Assembly: GCF_049532985.1 (NCBI RefSeq)
Contig: NZ_CP186693.1
Span: 1,612,001-1,676,000 of the forward strand
DNA length: 64,000 nucleotides
Direction: 5' to 3'
Source of the DNA: Promicromonospora sp049532985
Lineage (GTDB): Bacteria > Actinomycetota > Actinomycetes > Actinomycetales > Cellulomonadaceae
Positions 1 to 8,278 of the stretch are shown here, one piece after another. Position numbers and translations under genes: made by a program. Every line of letters starts with the position of its first letter. Position 1 is the stretch's first letter. The notes under the pieces were generated by a model, which worked only from the letters and a program-made list of their open reading frames with translations, searched no databases and was not told the origin of the DNA.

Positions 1-274
1 CTTCCCCGCGCAACGTGTCACCGAGGGCGGCGACGGACGTGAGCGAGGACAGGTCGAGGTCCCGCAGCGAGACCTTCGCGCCTGGCACGGACTCTCGGAT
101 CGTGGTGATCGCGTTTTCTCCCTTGCGCGGGTTGCGCACGGGCATGATCACCTCGGCCCCGGCCGCTGCGAGGCGCGCGGCCATACCCAGGCCCATGCCG
201 TCGCTGGCGCCGGTGACGACGGCAAGCTTTCCCGACAGATCGGGGATCACGATATCGATGGTCTTGCGTGGCAT
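1..274 (-). CDS. SDR-family oxidoreductase, N-terminal part (runs off left edge)
   Basis: Only the first ~91 residues are in the window; the rest lies beyond position 1. After a short leader the protein reads LAVVTGASDGMGLGMAARLA, the Rossmann TGxxxGxG dinucleotide-binding motif of classical or extended short-chain dehydrogenases, followed by VIMPVRNPRKGE (NADP-type basic residues after beta-2) and LRDLDLSS. The ATG lies at 274-272. The substrate cannot be told without the catalytic half. The spacing and R/K residues resemble the retinol-dehydrogenase-like group of SDRs, which is inference. Confidence 0.85.
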   Translation of the reverse strand, partial: MPRKTIDIVIPDLSGKLAVVTGASDGMGLGMAARLAAAGAEVIMPVRNPRKGENAITTIRESVPGAKVSLRDLDLSSLTSVAALGDTLRGE

Positions 275-394
275 TGGTCCACTCCTAGAAGTCAGGCTGT
301 CAGCTCTACTGTGGTTGACGTGGACCGCGTTATTCAGGGCCTGACGATCCGCCCTTAGCAAGTACCTGTCCGGACCGGTGCGCCGCGTTGGCGG

Positions 395-598
395 TCAGTT
401 GTTCAGTTGTTCCCTGGCGGTGTCGGTGTCCTGGAGGTTGGTCATGTTGACGAACCGTCCGTCACGGACGCGGTACAGGGCGTACTCGGTGATCTCGAAC
501 GAGGCGCCGGTCGGAGCGACGCCGAGCCATTCCTTGACCGGGGTGCCGGTGTTGGTCAGGCGTGCGGCGATCTCGTGGCCGCTGACGCGGAGGTCGCC
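395..598 (-). pseudogene. SnoaL-like/NTF2-fold protein, C-terminal remnant
   Basis: The last ~66 codons of a reverse-strand frame read like the end of a SnoaL-like ester cyclase: a strand with AARLTNTGT, then EWLGVAPTGASFEITEYALY, RVRDGRFVNMTNLQDT and an acidic tail. The frame stays open upstream to about 1057, but that part is arginine/proline-rich and looks like the shadow of noncoding DNA. I read this as a 5'-truncated gene. A real family member would need ~60-70 more residues at its N-terminus. Confidence 0.5.
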
Positions 599-670
599 TC
601 GTGTCGCCGGTGGCGATCGAGGTGCGGGTGCAGGGCAAGCCTGAGCGCGTGCACGGCTAGGATCCATAAC

Positions 671-890
671 GTGCCGTCCGCAGTTCCTTACGCGTCGTCT
701 ACTTCCGTGCCTGTGCCGCCGGCGAGTGATCCGGTCGCGGACGCGATCGGGCTGCTCAGGCCTCGTACCGTGGTCTGTCCGGCGTTGCGCGCCGGCGGGG
801 CATGGGGCAGTGCGGTTCGAGGCGTTCCCGCACGTCACGATCGAGGCCGGGGCCGGCCGCGCCTGGAGCCCGGGCAGGGTGTGCGAGATC
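671..890 (+). pseudogene. AraC-type regulator, N-terminal cupin remnant (frameshifted)
   Basis: Starting near a GTG at 671 or 707, the frame reads SDPVADAIGLLRPRTVVCPA, typical of the first strand of AraC regulators with an N-terminal cupin domain. About 15 residues later the similarity moves to another frame (AVRFEAFPHVTIEAG). Nothing of the HTH half follows; the intact XRE gene begins at 967. So this is a frameshifted and truncated scrap. The family call rests on pattern recognition only. Confidence 0.4.
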
Positions 891-966
891 GATCGTGCTG
901 ACACGGCACGAGCGGAGACGGTACAGACGGACCGGTGCTGGTATGGGACGACACGGGGGACCAAGG

Positions 967-1809
967 ATGATGATCGACCGGGCTGGGCTGGCCGATTTCC
1001 TTCGACGGCGACGAGCGGCGCTTCAGCCGGAGGACTTCGGGATCGTGCGTGGTGCACGACGTCGGACCAGTGGGCTGCGGCGCGAGGAGGTGGCCCAGCT
1101 GTGCACCATGTCGGTGGACTACTACACGAAGCTCGAACGGGGGCGTGGGCCTTCGCCGTCGGAACAGATGGTCGCCTCGATCGCGCGAGGTCTGCGGCTG
1201 TCCGTGGACGAGCGGGCCCACCTGTTCCGGTTGGCTGGACTGAACGCTCCTCTGCGTGGTTCGGACGGCCCGCAGGTCAGCCCCGGTCTGCTGCACGTCG
1301 TGGACCGTATCGGCGACGTGCCTGCCGAGATCAGCACGGAGCTGGGTGAGACCCTCTACCAGAATCCGCTGCACGTCGCGCTCACCGGGGACCGCACGTC
1401 GTATCGCGGGCCGGCGCGTAGTGTCGGTTACCGGTGGTTCGTCGATCCGGCCACGCGGCAGCTGTATGCGCGTGAGGACCACGTGTTCCTGACCCGGGTC
1501 TTCGTGTCCGGGCTGCGTCAGGTCGCGACGCTGCGCGGCCCGGGGTCCCGGGCGGCGTACTTCGTGGAGCTGCTCCTGGACCAGAGCGAGGAGTTCAGGC
1601 AGGTATGGCACAGGCACGAGGTCGCGATCCCGCCACTGGTGAAGCGCTTGGTGCATCCGCAGGTCGGTGCGCTGAAGCTGAACTACCAGTCGCTGGCCGA
1701 CCCGGAGCGACACCATCGCCTGTCGGTGTATACCGCGTTGCGCGGGACGGAGAGCTCCGAGAGGCTGCAGCGGCTCATGGCCCTTGTGTCGTCCCCGGGG
1801 GGCCGCTAG
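967..1809 (+). CDS. XRE-family regulator with MmyB-like ligand-binding domain
   Basis: A 280-residue transcription factor. Residues ~8-65 form an XRE helix-turn-helix (FLRRRRAALQPEDFG, then TSGLRREEVAQLCTMSVDYY and TKLERGRGP, the classic opening of this family). Residues ~105-275 match the MmyB-like ligand-binding domain, with LYQNPLHVALTGD, the YRWFVDP region and a C-terminal HRHEV...HPQVGALKLNYQSL. Family members are usually local repressors that sense a lipid-like or small hydrophobic ligand and control a neighbouring SDR; a truncated SDR lies divergently at 1-274. I chose the ATG pair at 967/970 over farther upstream ATGs because only this segment matches the family. Confidence 0.88.
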   Translation: MMIDRAGLADFLRRRRAALQPEDFGIVRGARRRTSGLRREEVAQLCTMSVDYYTKLERGRGPSPSEQMVASIARGLRLSVDERAHLFRLAGLNAPLRGSDGPQVSPGLLHVVDRIGDVPAEISTELGETLYQNPLHVALTGDRTSYRGPARSVGYRWFVDPATRQLYAREDHVFLTRVFVSGLRQVATLRGPGSRAAYFVELLLDQSEEFRQVWHRHEVAIPPLVKRLVHPQVGALKLNYQSLADPERHHRLSVYTALRGTESSERLQRLMALVSSPGGR

Positions 1810-2001
1810 ACCGGTCGAGCAGCTCGGCGCTGTCCGTGCCGGGGTGTCGGGGTGAACCAGAGCAGGCGCTGCCGGCCGTCCTCGCTGAACAAGTTGAGGC
1901 AGTTGACATCGATCAGACCGAGCTCGGGATGGCTGATGCGCTTGCGGCCCCGACGGCGGAACGCCACGTCGTGCCTGTCCCACAGCTCAGAACGTGCGCC
2001 G
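1810..2001 (-). pseudogene. MmyB-like regulator, C-terminal scrap
   Basis: The reverse strand from ~2001 down to the stop near 1810 reads SELWDRHDVAFRRRGRKRIS, HPELGLIDVNCLNLFSEDGR and QRLLWFTPTP. This is the characteristic end of an MmyB-type ligand-binding domain (W-x-RHDV, then HPE-G-x-D). It is not the gene at 967 on the other strand but a second family member that has lost everything upstream. The similarity stops exactly where the Kelch frame on the opposite strand begins, marking a deletion junction near 2001. Confidence 0.6.
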
Positions 2002-2871
2002 ATGGCTCTGGAGAGGCAGGAGCTCTATCCCGAGGTCGTCGACGACCTGATCTACGTGGCCGGGGGACTCCTCAACCCCAACACCGGGGTGTCCGCCCAC
2101 TTCGACGCCTACGACCCGGTCGCCGACGCCTGGCAGCGGCTGGCGACGCTGCCGCAGGCCAGGCACCACATCGGCCTGGCCGAGGCGGACGGCTCCCTCT
2201 ACGCCGTCGGCGGGTTCAGCGGCGGGTTCCCCCGGTGGCGGGCAGAGCCGGACACCTTCGTCTACTCGCCGGACGACGACACCTGGTCCACCGGCGTCGA
2301 CCTGCCGGAACCGCGTGCCGAGTTCGTGATCGAGAGCGTGCGGGACCAGGTGTTCGTCATCGGCGGGCGGGTCCGGGAGACCCCTGACGCCACGACGTTC
2401 ACGACCCACGTCGACAGCGACAGGAACGAGATGTTCGACCCGGCGACCGGAACGTGGACCCGACTCGCTCCTGCCCCGACCCTGCGGAACAGCGCCGCGT
2501 CGGCGGTCGTCGACGACCGGATCTACGTGATCGGCGGCCGGGAGTTCTCGCTGGCCGAGGACGGCTCCGCCGTCCAGGAGAACGTCGCGACGGTCGAGGT
2601 GTACGACCCGGCCACCGACGAGTGGGAGACGGTCGCCCCGCTGCCCGAGGCCCGTGGTGGTCTGGCCGCGGCCGTGCACGACGGTGCGGTCTACACCTTC
2701 GGCGGGGGCACCGAGGTGGGCGGGAACTTCGCCGTCGCGCGCAACGAAGCATTCACACCGGAAGAGGAGGAGCCGAGCCGATCACCTGGCGGGCCTGTAC
2801 GGTCGATGGCATCAGCAAGAGGAAACGTCGCGAATGCTCCGATGACCGGTGCCATCGGTCACACGGCCTGA
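2002..2871 (+). pseudogene. Kelch-repeat protein lacking its N-terminus
   Basis: From residue MALERQELYP onward the frame carries regularly spaced Kelch blades: IYVAGGLLNP, LYAVGGFSGG, VFVIGGRVRE, IYVIGGREFS and VYTFGGGTEV, each followed by a W and a YDP/FDP segment (about five blades by ~2730). Such bacterial propellers normally begin with a signal sequence or a complete first blade. Here the coding similarity starts abruptly at 2002, right at the end of a truncated MmyB gene, with no convincing ribosome-binding site. The tail after ~2770 (PEEEEPSRSPGG...) is not propeller-like, so the 3' end may also be altered. The ATG at 2002 could allow translation of a shortened protein. Confidence 0.6.
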
Positions 2872-3656
2872 TATGAGCCGCCGTCGATACGGAAGTCCGA
2901 GCCGGTGATCCAGACGGCTTGGTCGGAGACCAGGAATGTGATCAGGTCGGCTACCTCGGCAGGTTGTCCGGGGCGTCCCAGCGGAATGCCGCGGACCCAT
3001 TGTTCGAGCATCTGCGCACCGGGATCGTCGGGGGCGCCGTGGGTGGATCGTGCGAGCAGCGCGGAGACCGAGTCGTTGGCGATCAGGCCGGGGGAGATCC
3101 TGTTGACGCGGATGCCGCGCCCGGAGAACTCATTGGCCAGTGCTTTGCTGTAGGTCGACAGCGCCGCCTTCGCCGCCTGGTAGGGGGCGTCGGGGCCGAC
3201 CGGGAAGTAGGCGCCCACCGACGTGACGTGGATGATCGCGCCGCTGCCTCGTGCGACCATCTCGGGAAGCACCGCGCGATCCAGACGGACCGAAGCCAGC
3301 AGGTTCAGCTGGAGCGTCTGTTCCCAGATGTCGTCCGACGCCGACAGCAGCCCATCGGGTGGTGGGGTGCTGGCACCGACGTTGTTGATCAGTGTGTCGA
3401 TCCCGCCGAGCAGATCGGTCGCGGCGGTCGCCAGCTCGGCGCAGCCGTCTGCTGTGCTGAGGTCGGCTGAGACGAAGTGCGCTGCGGGCGGCAGGTTCCC
3501 GGGATCCTTTCTGGCCGCCGCGACGACCGTCGCGCCGGCGGCTGCGAGCCGGGAGACGACGGCGCGCCCGACCCCTTTGCTGCCCCCGGTGACAAGAACG
3601 CGGCGCCTGCGCAGTCCGGCCGACTTGTGGGCTGTCGTCCCGCTTGGTTCGGGCAT
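2859..3656 (-). CDS. SDR-family NAD(P)-dependent oxidoreductase
   Basis: A ~265-residue classical short-chain dehydrogenase. VLVTGGSKGVGRAVVSRLAA is the TGxxxGxG cofactor motif, NNVG follows the NAG-type strand, catalytic Ser lies in IHVTSVGAYF and the YxxxK motif is YQAAKAALSTYSKAL. The C-terminus has the usual DFRIDGG signature. It is divergent from a MerR-type regulator at 3802, and a palindrome in their shared promoter suggests the regulator controls it. I placed the start at the ATG at 3656, preceded by an AAGAAAG stretch. A further in-frame ATG lies at 3698. The substrate is unknown. Confidence 0.88.
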   Translation of the reverse strand: MPEPSGTTAHKSAGLRRRRVLVTGGSKGVGRAVVSRLAAAGATVVAAARKDPGNLPPAAHFVSADLSTADGCAELATAATDLLGGIDTLINNVGASTPPPDGLLSASDDIWEQTLQLNLLASVRLDRAVLPEMVARGSGAIIHVTSVGAYFPVGPDAPYQAAKAALSTYSKALANEFSGRGIRVNRISPGLIANDSVSALLARSTHGAPDDPGAQMLEQWVRGIPLGRPGQPAEVADLITFLVSDQAVWITGSDFRIDGGSYQAV

Positions 3657-3755
3657 GTTGTCACTCTTTCTTGAAGGCGGTAGGTGGGCACCGGCCACGA
3701 CCGCGGTCTAGCCTCTTACCCGCGGTGCGGTAGCCGTGCCCCGAACGCTAAACTG

Positions 3756-3769
3756 TGACACCAGTGTCA
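3756..3769. promoter_or_regulatory. MerR-type operator in the SDR/MerR divergent promoter
   Basis: TGACACCAGTGTCA is a perfect inverted repeat (6-bp arms, 2-bp centre) between the divergent genes. On the SDR strand it lies between a TTGACC hexamer and a TTTAGC hexamer with an 18-19 bp spacer, the stretched spacing typical of MerR-activated promoters. It sits 33 bp before the MerR start, so this regulator probably controls both directions. Confidence 0.65.
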
Positions 3770-3801
3770 AGGTCAACATCGGAGATGTTCGGAGAAGCGC
3801 G

Positions 3802-4203
3802 GTGCGGATCGGGGAACTCAGCGCGGTCACGGGCGTGAGCAGTCGCTCCCTGCGTTACTACGAGCAACAGGGCCTGCTGCAAAGCCGCCGTAGGGCCAAC
3901 ACCTACCGGGAGTACGAGCCGAGCGCGGTAGAACAAGTCGCCTTCATCCAAGACCTGTTCAGCGCGGGCCTGTCCTCGCAGGTCATTCGCGACAGCCTTC
4001 CGCTGGCCGGATACACGCCCACGGAAACGGACTGTTCAGCACTTCTCACGCGGGTTCGCGAGGTTCGTGACGAACTTGCCCGGCAGGAGCAGCGCCTGGC
4101 GCAACGCCGACAGACCCTCGACAGTTATCTGGCCGGTGAAGCGACACCGCGCGGCATACTGGCCGTGCCTCCCCAGCAAGCCGCGAGCGGAACGGCGGAC
4201 TGA
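3802..4203 (+). CDS. MerR-family transcriptional regulator
   Basis: A 133-residue MerR protein. The N-terminal winged helix reads VRIGELSAVTGVSSRSLRYY followed by EQQGLLQSRR, the family signature. A second HTH-associated segment (YEPSAVEQVAFIQDLFSAGL) and a coiled coil (VREVRDELARQEQRLAQRRQ) for dimerisation follow. The effector-binding tail is short and lacks the cysteines of metal sensors, so an organic or oxidative inducer is more likely than a metal. The GTG at 3802 has GGAGAAGC 7 bases upstream. Longer in-frame extensions would run through the operator at 3756 and are rejected. Confidence 0.88.
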   Translation: MRIGELSAVTGVSSRSLRYYEQQGLLQSRRRANTYREYEPSAVEQVAFIQDLFSAGLSSQVIRDSLPLAGYTPTETDCSALLTRVREVRDELARQEQRLAQRRQTLDSYLAGEATPRGILAVPPQQAASGTAD

Positions 4204-4226
4204 CAGGCCGACGCGGCCCACTGGCC

Positions 4227-4610
4227 CTAGGTCCCTTTCGACCGGTCCGTCAGATCGTGACTACTTCCGCCCGCTCGGGATTGAACATCGATCTCGGCGC
4301 TTGGGGTCAGTAGCCGCTGCAGCAGCAGTCCTCGCAGGCACGAGGTGGCAATGATGCTCTGCTGTTCCGCCGGCGTCGGCGTGGCGCCATCACGAAGGGC
4401 GGCCGACTCAAGGATGCGCGCCAGGTCGTCGACGTCCGCGACGAATTCGTGGAATGCGTCCTGCTCGTAGACGGCCAGCCCGACCAGATGGAAAAGGCAC
4501 GGATTCGATCTTCGTGCGCGGTGTCCGAGTAGAAGCTCCAGATGGACCTGCACAGGGCTTCGAATCCGAGCTCTGACCCTGTTGCGGCGATGACGAGGTT
4601 GTCGCGGCGA
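4227..4610 (-). pseudogene. TetR-family regulator remnant, truncated and frameshifted
   Basis: Two adjacent reverse frames together give the C-terminal half of a TetR repressor. One carries RDNLVIAATGSELGFEALCR and SIWSFYSDTAHEDRIRAF; after a one-base slip the other continues HLVGLAVYEQDAFHEFVADV, DDLARILESAALRDG and SCLRGLLLQRL. The shift falls in a run of four A (T on the coding strand) at 4492-4495, consistent with loss of one base. The N-terminal HTH is absent upstream of ~4610, so the gene is dead whether or not the shift is a sequencing error. Confidence 0.6.
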
Positions 4611-4655
4611 CGGGCCTCCGAGAGCACGGCACTCCCGCGGGCCGTCGTGGAGAAG

Positions 4656-4919
4656 ATGGCGCTCGATGGTGTCGACGCGCGGTACATCGTGCCGCTGCTC
4701 GAACCTCACCTCGCCTCGCTTGGCCGCGATCAGCTCTTCACGATCCTGCAGGCACTCAGCGGTGACTACCCCAAGCTGGCCGAAGTCGGTCGAGACAAGC
4801 CGCGGATCCCGAATACTCATGCCGACCGAGCATTGCTCGAGCACCTCAAGCTGGAGGGCATCGTCGGCAAGTACGACGATCTCCAGTCGCCGATCAAGGT
4901 GAACAAGAAGTACAAGTGA
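4656..4919 (+). CDS. Small unknown protein or C-terminal fragment
   Basis: An 87-residue frame from the ATG at 4656 (GGAG just upstream) has codon use like real genes here and ends RIPNTHADRALLEHLKLEGI followed by VGKYDDLQSPIKVNKKYK. It is predominantly alpha-helical with a lysine-rich tail. I do not recognise the family. It lies next to a truncated TetR scrap and could be the tail of a longer gene that lost its 5' end in the same event. No function is assigned. Confidence 0.4.
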   Translation: MALDGVDARYIVPLLEPHLASLGRDQLFTILQALSGDYPKLAEVGRDKPRIPNTHADRALLEHLKLEGIVGKYDDLQSPIKVNKKYK

Positions 4920-5313
4920 AGTAGGGCAACGCTCCACCTGTGCCCCACCCTCTCGCCTGTCGAGGACTGGCGTCAGACGCGCCAGGTGGTAGAAGCGACC
5001 TGCCATCCGAGCGGCGCGCCCAGTGGCCCTAGCACCCGAGCGACGAGGACAGGCCGGCGTATCCTGATCTGGATCGATCCGCCCCAGAGCGTGCGCGCTG
5101 GCGCGGAAACTTCAGTGAAAGTGGCACGTAGACGGCACGGCGCCGATGGGCGCCCGCAGAATCCGCAGATATTCAGGCATCGAAGAGCTGTTGGGCGAGA
5201 ACTGGGACTACTGCTCCAGTTCCGAAGGGACTCCGTGGATGGCCCACGCGGGCGGCTTCGGGCATCGGGAGTTTCATGACCGAATCGGTCGTCATCGTCT
5301 ATCGTCGAATGGC
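4920..5313. other. Gene-free stretch
   Basis: Short frames here show no family resemblance and have mixed codon use. I see no repeat, tRNA or convincing promoter. It separates the remnant zone to the left from the CPBP terminator at 5314. Confidence 0.5.
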
Positions 5314-5353
5314 CGCGTGGATCTCGCTGGACATTGGCGGCGAGATCCACGCG
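5314..5353 (-). terminator. Hairpin terminator after the CPBP gene
   Basis: CGCGTGGATCTCGC at 5314-5327 pairs perfectly with GCGAGATCCACGCG at 5340-5353 (14-bp stem, 12-nt loop). It starts 13 bases beyond the CPBP stop codon on that strand. No long T tract follows, as is common in high-GC bacteria. Confidence 0.7.
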
Positions 5354-5365
5354 AAACAGTGGACT

Positions 5366-6358
5366 TTAGCTAGTCAGTGGCGTCCTGACGGGGCCGGTTG
5401 CGCGGGTGCGAATCCACACCACGATCGCGGTGGCGATTACCACCAGCGCGGGACCGATCAAGGCGATGCCGTTAGCCGCATTCGCTGTAGAGCGGTCGAT
5501 GCCCGCGCCCAGGTCGGTACTCAGGGCGATCGCAAAGACGAAGCTGAGGGTGTTGAAGGCGACGTGGATGGCTACTGCGATCTCGATGCCTCCGGAGCGC
5601 CATGTGATGAGGGCCGTGGAGACAGCGAGCACGAAGTACCAGATGTAGAGCCACGGGTCTCCTGCCAGGTGGAAGGCGGCGAAGACCGCGGCGGAGACCG
5701 CGATGCCAAGAAACAACGACACACGCGGGCCCCGGCCCCAGCTGGCGGCCACGCGGAATACTAGGCCGCGCAGTCCGTACTCTTCGCCAGCTGCCTGCAG
5801 CGGCATGAGAACAAGGGTGGCCGCCAAGATCCACAGAAGGTCGTTCTGAACCCAGACGGTCGACTCGGAAGGCAGGACGTAGTTGCTGACCACGTTGAGG
5901 ACGACGAAAGCGGGGGCGATGATCAGCAACGCGCGTGTCAGCAGATCGAACCGAAAGCGGGAGAAGACGGAGTGCAGCGACGCGCCCGGCACTCCATACA
6001 ACCAGCGCTGGATGACCATGGCCCACGGCAGCAGCACTGCGTTGCCGACCAGTCCGAAGGCATGCAGTGCTGGCGTGAGGGGTCCGCGGCCGGGCGCAGT
6101 GTCCGGCGTCCCGATCACTCCGTCCAGCCAGTGCGCCAGCACGGAGAACCCCAAGATTGCCGCCCACATGCCACCGACGAGGAGCACGATCGCAAGGATG
6201 CCGCGTCCGATCCGTCGCTCGTCTCCGGCTAGGACGCGGTGATACTCGACTCCGGGTGGAACGGCATTCGCGCGCGATTCGCCTTCTCGCCGCGCGGCGA
6301 GCACGCCGTCGCCGGCGTCGATTCGGGAGTTGTCCATCGGCATTACTGTCCTGTTCAT
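5366..6358 (-). CDS. CPBP-family intramembrane metalloprotease (CAAX protease/bacteriocin-processing type)
   Basis: A 330-residue polytopic membrane protein with about eight hydrophobic segments. It carries the Abi/CPBP motifs: EExxxR as AAGEEYGLRGLVFR, FxxxH as FAAFHLAG, and a late H-x3-N as HVAFNTLSF. These are the Glu, Glu, His and His/Asn residues of the glutamate-type intramembrane protease site. Family members process prenylated proteins or peptides, or give immunity to bacteriocins; the substrate here is unknown. It lies 180 bp downstream of a DesK/DesR-like two-component pair, with its own TGAC-N4-GTCA palindrome at 6485, so it is probably the regulon's effector. Alternative starts are ATGs at 6343 (preceded by AGGACAG) and 6337. 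Confidence 0.88.
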   Translation of the reverse strand: MNRTVMPMDNSRIDAGDGVLAARREGESRANAVPPGVEYHRVLAGDERRIGRGILAIVLLVGGMWAAILGFSVLAHWLDGVIGTPDTAPGRGPLTPALHAFGLVGNAVLLPWAMVIQRWLYGVPGASLHSVFSRFRFDLLTRALLIIAPAFVVLNVVSNYVLPSESTVWVQNDLLWILAATLVLMPLQAAGEEYGLRGLVFRVAASWGRGPRVSLFLGIAVSAAVFAAFHLAGDPWLYIWYFVLAVSTALITWRSGGIEIAVAIHVAFNTLSFVFAIALSTDLGAGIDRSTANAANGIALIGPALVVIATAIVVWIRTRATGPVRTPLTS

Positions 6359-6484
6359 CTGGAAGGTGGTCGCTGACGGGGCTCTTCGCCGATACGACGG
6401 CGAGCTCTGTCACCCTGCGACTCTGACATTCCCAGCATCGATGGGGCAGACAATTGCTGGCAGTGCCGAGGATCATCCGAAGAG

Positions 6485-6498
6485 ATGACAAATGTCAT
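6485..6498. promoter_or_regulatory. Predicted response-regulator box upstream of CPBP gene
   Basis: ATGACAAATGTCAT is a perfect palindrome in the 180-bp gap between the response regulator and the CPBP gene, 127 bp before the latter's start. A near-identical palindrome lies before the kinase operon at 8560. NarL/LuxR-type regulators bind such short dyads. Confidence 0.6.
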
Positions 6499-6537
6499 GC
6501 CGGATCCTTGAATCCTGGAACGGACAGCTTGAATCTC

Positions 6538-7155
6538 TCAGAGCCAGCCGCGGTCTCGAGCAACGCGCGCCGCGTGATGACGATTAGAGGTCCCGCTCTT
6601 CTGCATCGCGCTCGAGAGATAGTTTCGAACCGTGCCCGGTGCGAGGTAGAGCTTCCGCGCGATGTCCTTGACCGAGTAGCCCTCGAGCGTCTCACGAAGT
6701 ACATCGAGCTCGCGATCCGTCAGAGGCGAATCGTCGACGACCGAGGCTTCCAGCACCTCGTGTGCGATCCAACGCCGTCCCGCGTGTACCTGTCGAACGA
6801 CCTCGGCTATGTCGTGCGCCTCGGCGTTTTTGCTCATGAAGCCCGTCACGCCGAGCTTGAGTGCACGACGCAGGACGCCAGGGCGCGCATGTCGGGTGAG
6901 CATCAGGACGCGTTGCTCAGGTATCTGCTTTCGTATGTCGACAGTCGCCGCGAGGCCGTCCGTTCCGGGCATCTCGAGGTCGATGACCAGGACATCCGGT
7001 CGGTGCGCGAGCGTCAGCGCCACGGCCTCTGCGCCATCCGTGGCCTGAGCCGCGACCTCGATCGTTCCGTGCAGGGGTAGGAGAGCGGCCAGTGCGGTGC
7101 GCAGAAGATGTTCGTCGTCGGCCAGAACGATCCGTATCGGGCGGCTTTCAGTCAT
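6538..7155 (-). CDS. NarL/DesR-type response regulator
   Basis: A 205-residue response regulator. The receiver domain (1-120) has the acidic pair D13-D14 in IVLADDEHLL, phospho-acceptor D59 in VLVIDLEMPG, and the switch lysine in GFMSKNA. The C-terminal LuxR HTH reads PLTDRELDVLRETLEGYSVK, then DIARKLYLAPGTVRNYLSSA. It overlaps the kinase gene by 8 bp (7148-7155), so the two are translationally coupled. It most resembles the DesR/LiaR branch that responds to membrane state or cell-envelope stress. Likely targets are the two palindromes at 8560 and 6485. Confidence 0.93.
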   Translation of the reverse strand: MTESRPIRIVLADDEHLLRTALAALLPLHGTIEVAAQATDGAEAVALTLAHRPDVLVIDLEMPGTDGLAATVDIRKQIPEQRVLMLTRHARPGVLRRALKLGVTGFMSKNAEAHDIAEVVRQVHAGRRWIAHEVLEASVVDDSPLTDRELDVLRETLEGYSVKDIARKLYLAPGTVRNYLSSAMQKSGTSNRHHAARVARDRGWL

Positions 7156-8278
7156 GCCCTAATTCCTTGCCTCCACCCGGAACCAGCTGTGCTCTCACTT
7201 CGAAAGTGTTGCTCTCTCGCGCGATGCGCAGTGTTCCGCCCGCCGCCTCGAGGCGCTCGCGAAGGCGGGCGAGCCCGCGCAGCGGTGTCGAGCTGCTGTC
7301 GAGCACCCCGTCGTTCGTGACTGCTACTGCTGTCGTCGATGCTTCAATCCGGACCGTGGTCGGACGTGCATGCCGGAGGAGGTTTGTAGTGGCCTCGCGA
7401 AGTACCTGAGCAAGCAGCGGATGTGCCACGGCACCCGGATCGAGGTCGCTGCGTGCACCAACTGAGATGCCTGCAGCCTCGCACAGTCGTTTCGCGTTCT
7501 CGATCTCCGTTGCCAAGTTCAGCTCATGACGCGCGTACGTGAGGGATCGGGTTTCAGCGATTGTCTCTCTGGCTAGTCGCCTGATCTCGTTCAGTTCTTC
7601 CTCGGCTCGTTCGGGCTCGCTGTGAACCAGGCTGTGCGCCAGCTCAGCTTTGAACTTGATGATGTGCAGCGAGTGGCCCTGGATATCATGCAAGTCGCCC
7701 GCGAAGCGAATGCGCTCGCGCGCCACGGCGAACTGGGCCTCCGTGTCTTTGGCGAGTTCGAGCCGGCGAGCGACCAACCACGCCTGCTCGCTCACGAGGA
7801 TCACGCCGGCCACGAAAAAAGTGCCGACCAGCGGCGTGGCGACGTACGCAGCGGCGAGCTCGAGCGTCACCGGATGCAGCACGAACACTGTGGCGCCGAT
7901 GCCCGCAACGCTGAGCGCTGAGATGAGGACCCACAGCGCCCGTCGTCTTGCTCGCGCGACCATGAGTGCGCAGGCGAGGGATAGCGGGACGAAGCCGAGG
8001 GGGCTGGCGACGGTGAACGCGCCGACTGCCCACGACGCCCCTGTGACACCGAGTGCCAAGATCGAATGGCGCGGATACTCGTCCAGACTCCACTCGCGCA
8101 GCGAGCCCAGTGTGAGCAGGAAGCAGGCCGAGATGATCAGTCCTTCCAGCCAGCTGTTCGCCGTAAGGGCGACGCCCAAGACGCACAACGGTGCGATGGT
8201 GGCGACTGCCGTCAGCATCGCGAGCCGCCGCATGTGACCGATGGTCGGTGTCTCTTGTTTGCACATGGTTTCGATCAT
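7148..8278 (-). CDS. DesK-like sensor histidine kinase
   Basis: A membrane kinase of up to 376 residues. Hydrophobic segments between residues ~20 and 165 give about five or six transmembrane helices with very short loops, the DesK/LiaS pattern of intramembrane sensing. A linker leads to the HisKA_3 box GDLHDIQGHSLHIIKF with phospho-acceptor H197. The ATPase domain has the N-box REATTNLLRHA and a degenerate G region (VTNDG...LRGLARLRERL). The ATG at 8278 overlaps the stop of the small membrane protein (TGATG). An inner ATG at residue 16 is possible. Confidence 0.9.
   Translation of the reverse strand: MIETMCKQETPTIGHMRRLAMLTAVATIAPLCVLGVALTANSWLEGLIISACFLLTLGSLREWSLDEYPRHSILALGVTGASWAVGAFTVASPLGFVPLSLACALMVARARRRALWVLISALSVAGIGATVFVLHPVTLELAAAYVATPLVGTFFVAGVILVSEQAWLVARRLELAKDTEAQFAVARERIRFAGDLHDIQGHSLHIIKFKAELAHSLVHSEPERAEEELNEIRRLARETIAETRSLTYARHELNLATEIENAKRLCEAAGISVGARSDLDPGAVAHPLLAQVLREATTNLLRHARPTTVRIEASTTAVAVTNDGVLDSSSTPLRGLARLRERLEAAGGTLRIARESNTFEVRAQLVPGGGKELGHD

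Noticed and set aside
835..1983. Long reverse frame of 382 codons opposite the XRE gene
   Set aside because: Shadow of the XRE gene in high-GC DNA; the protein is arginine/proline-rich with no domain.
4227..5006. Long reverse-strand reading frame of 259 codons
   Set aside because: Only its last part matches TetR; the upstream part is the shadow of the forward gene at 4656 and has no family resemblance.
5146..5373. 75-codon forward frame
   Set aside because: No family, and it runs through the CPBP terminator hairpin.
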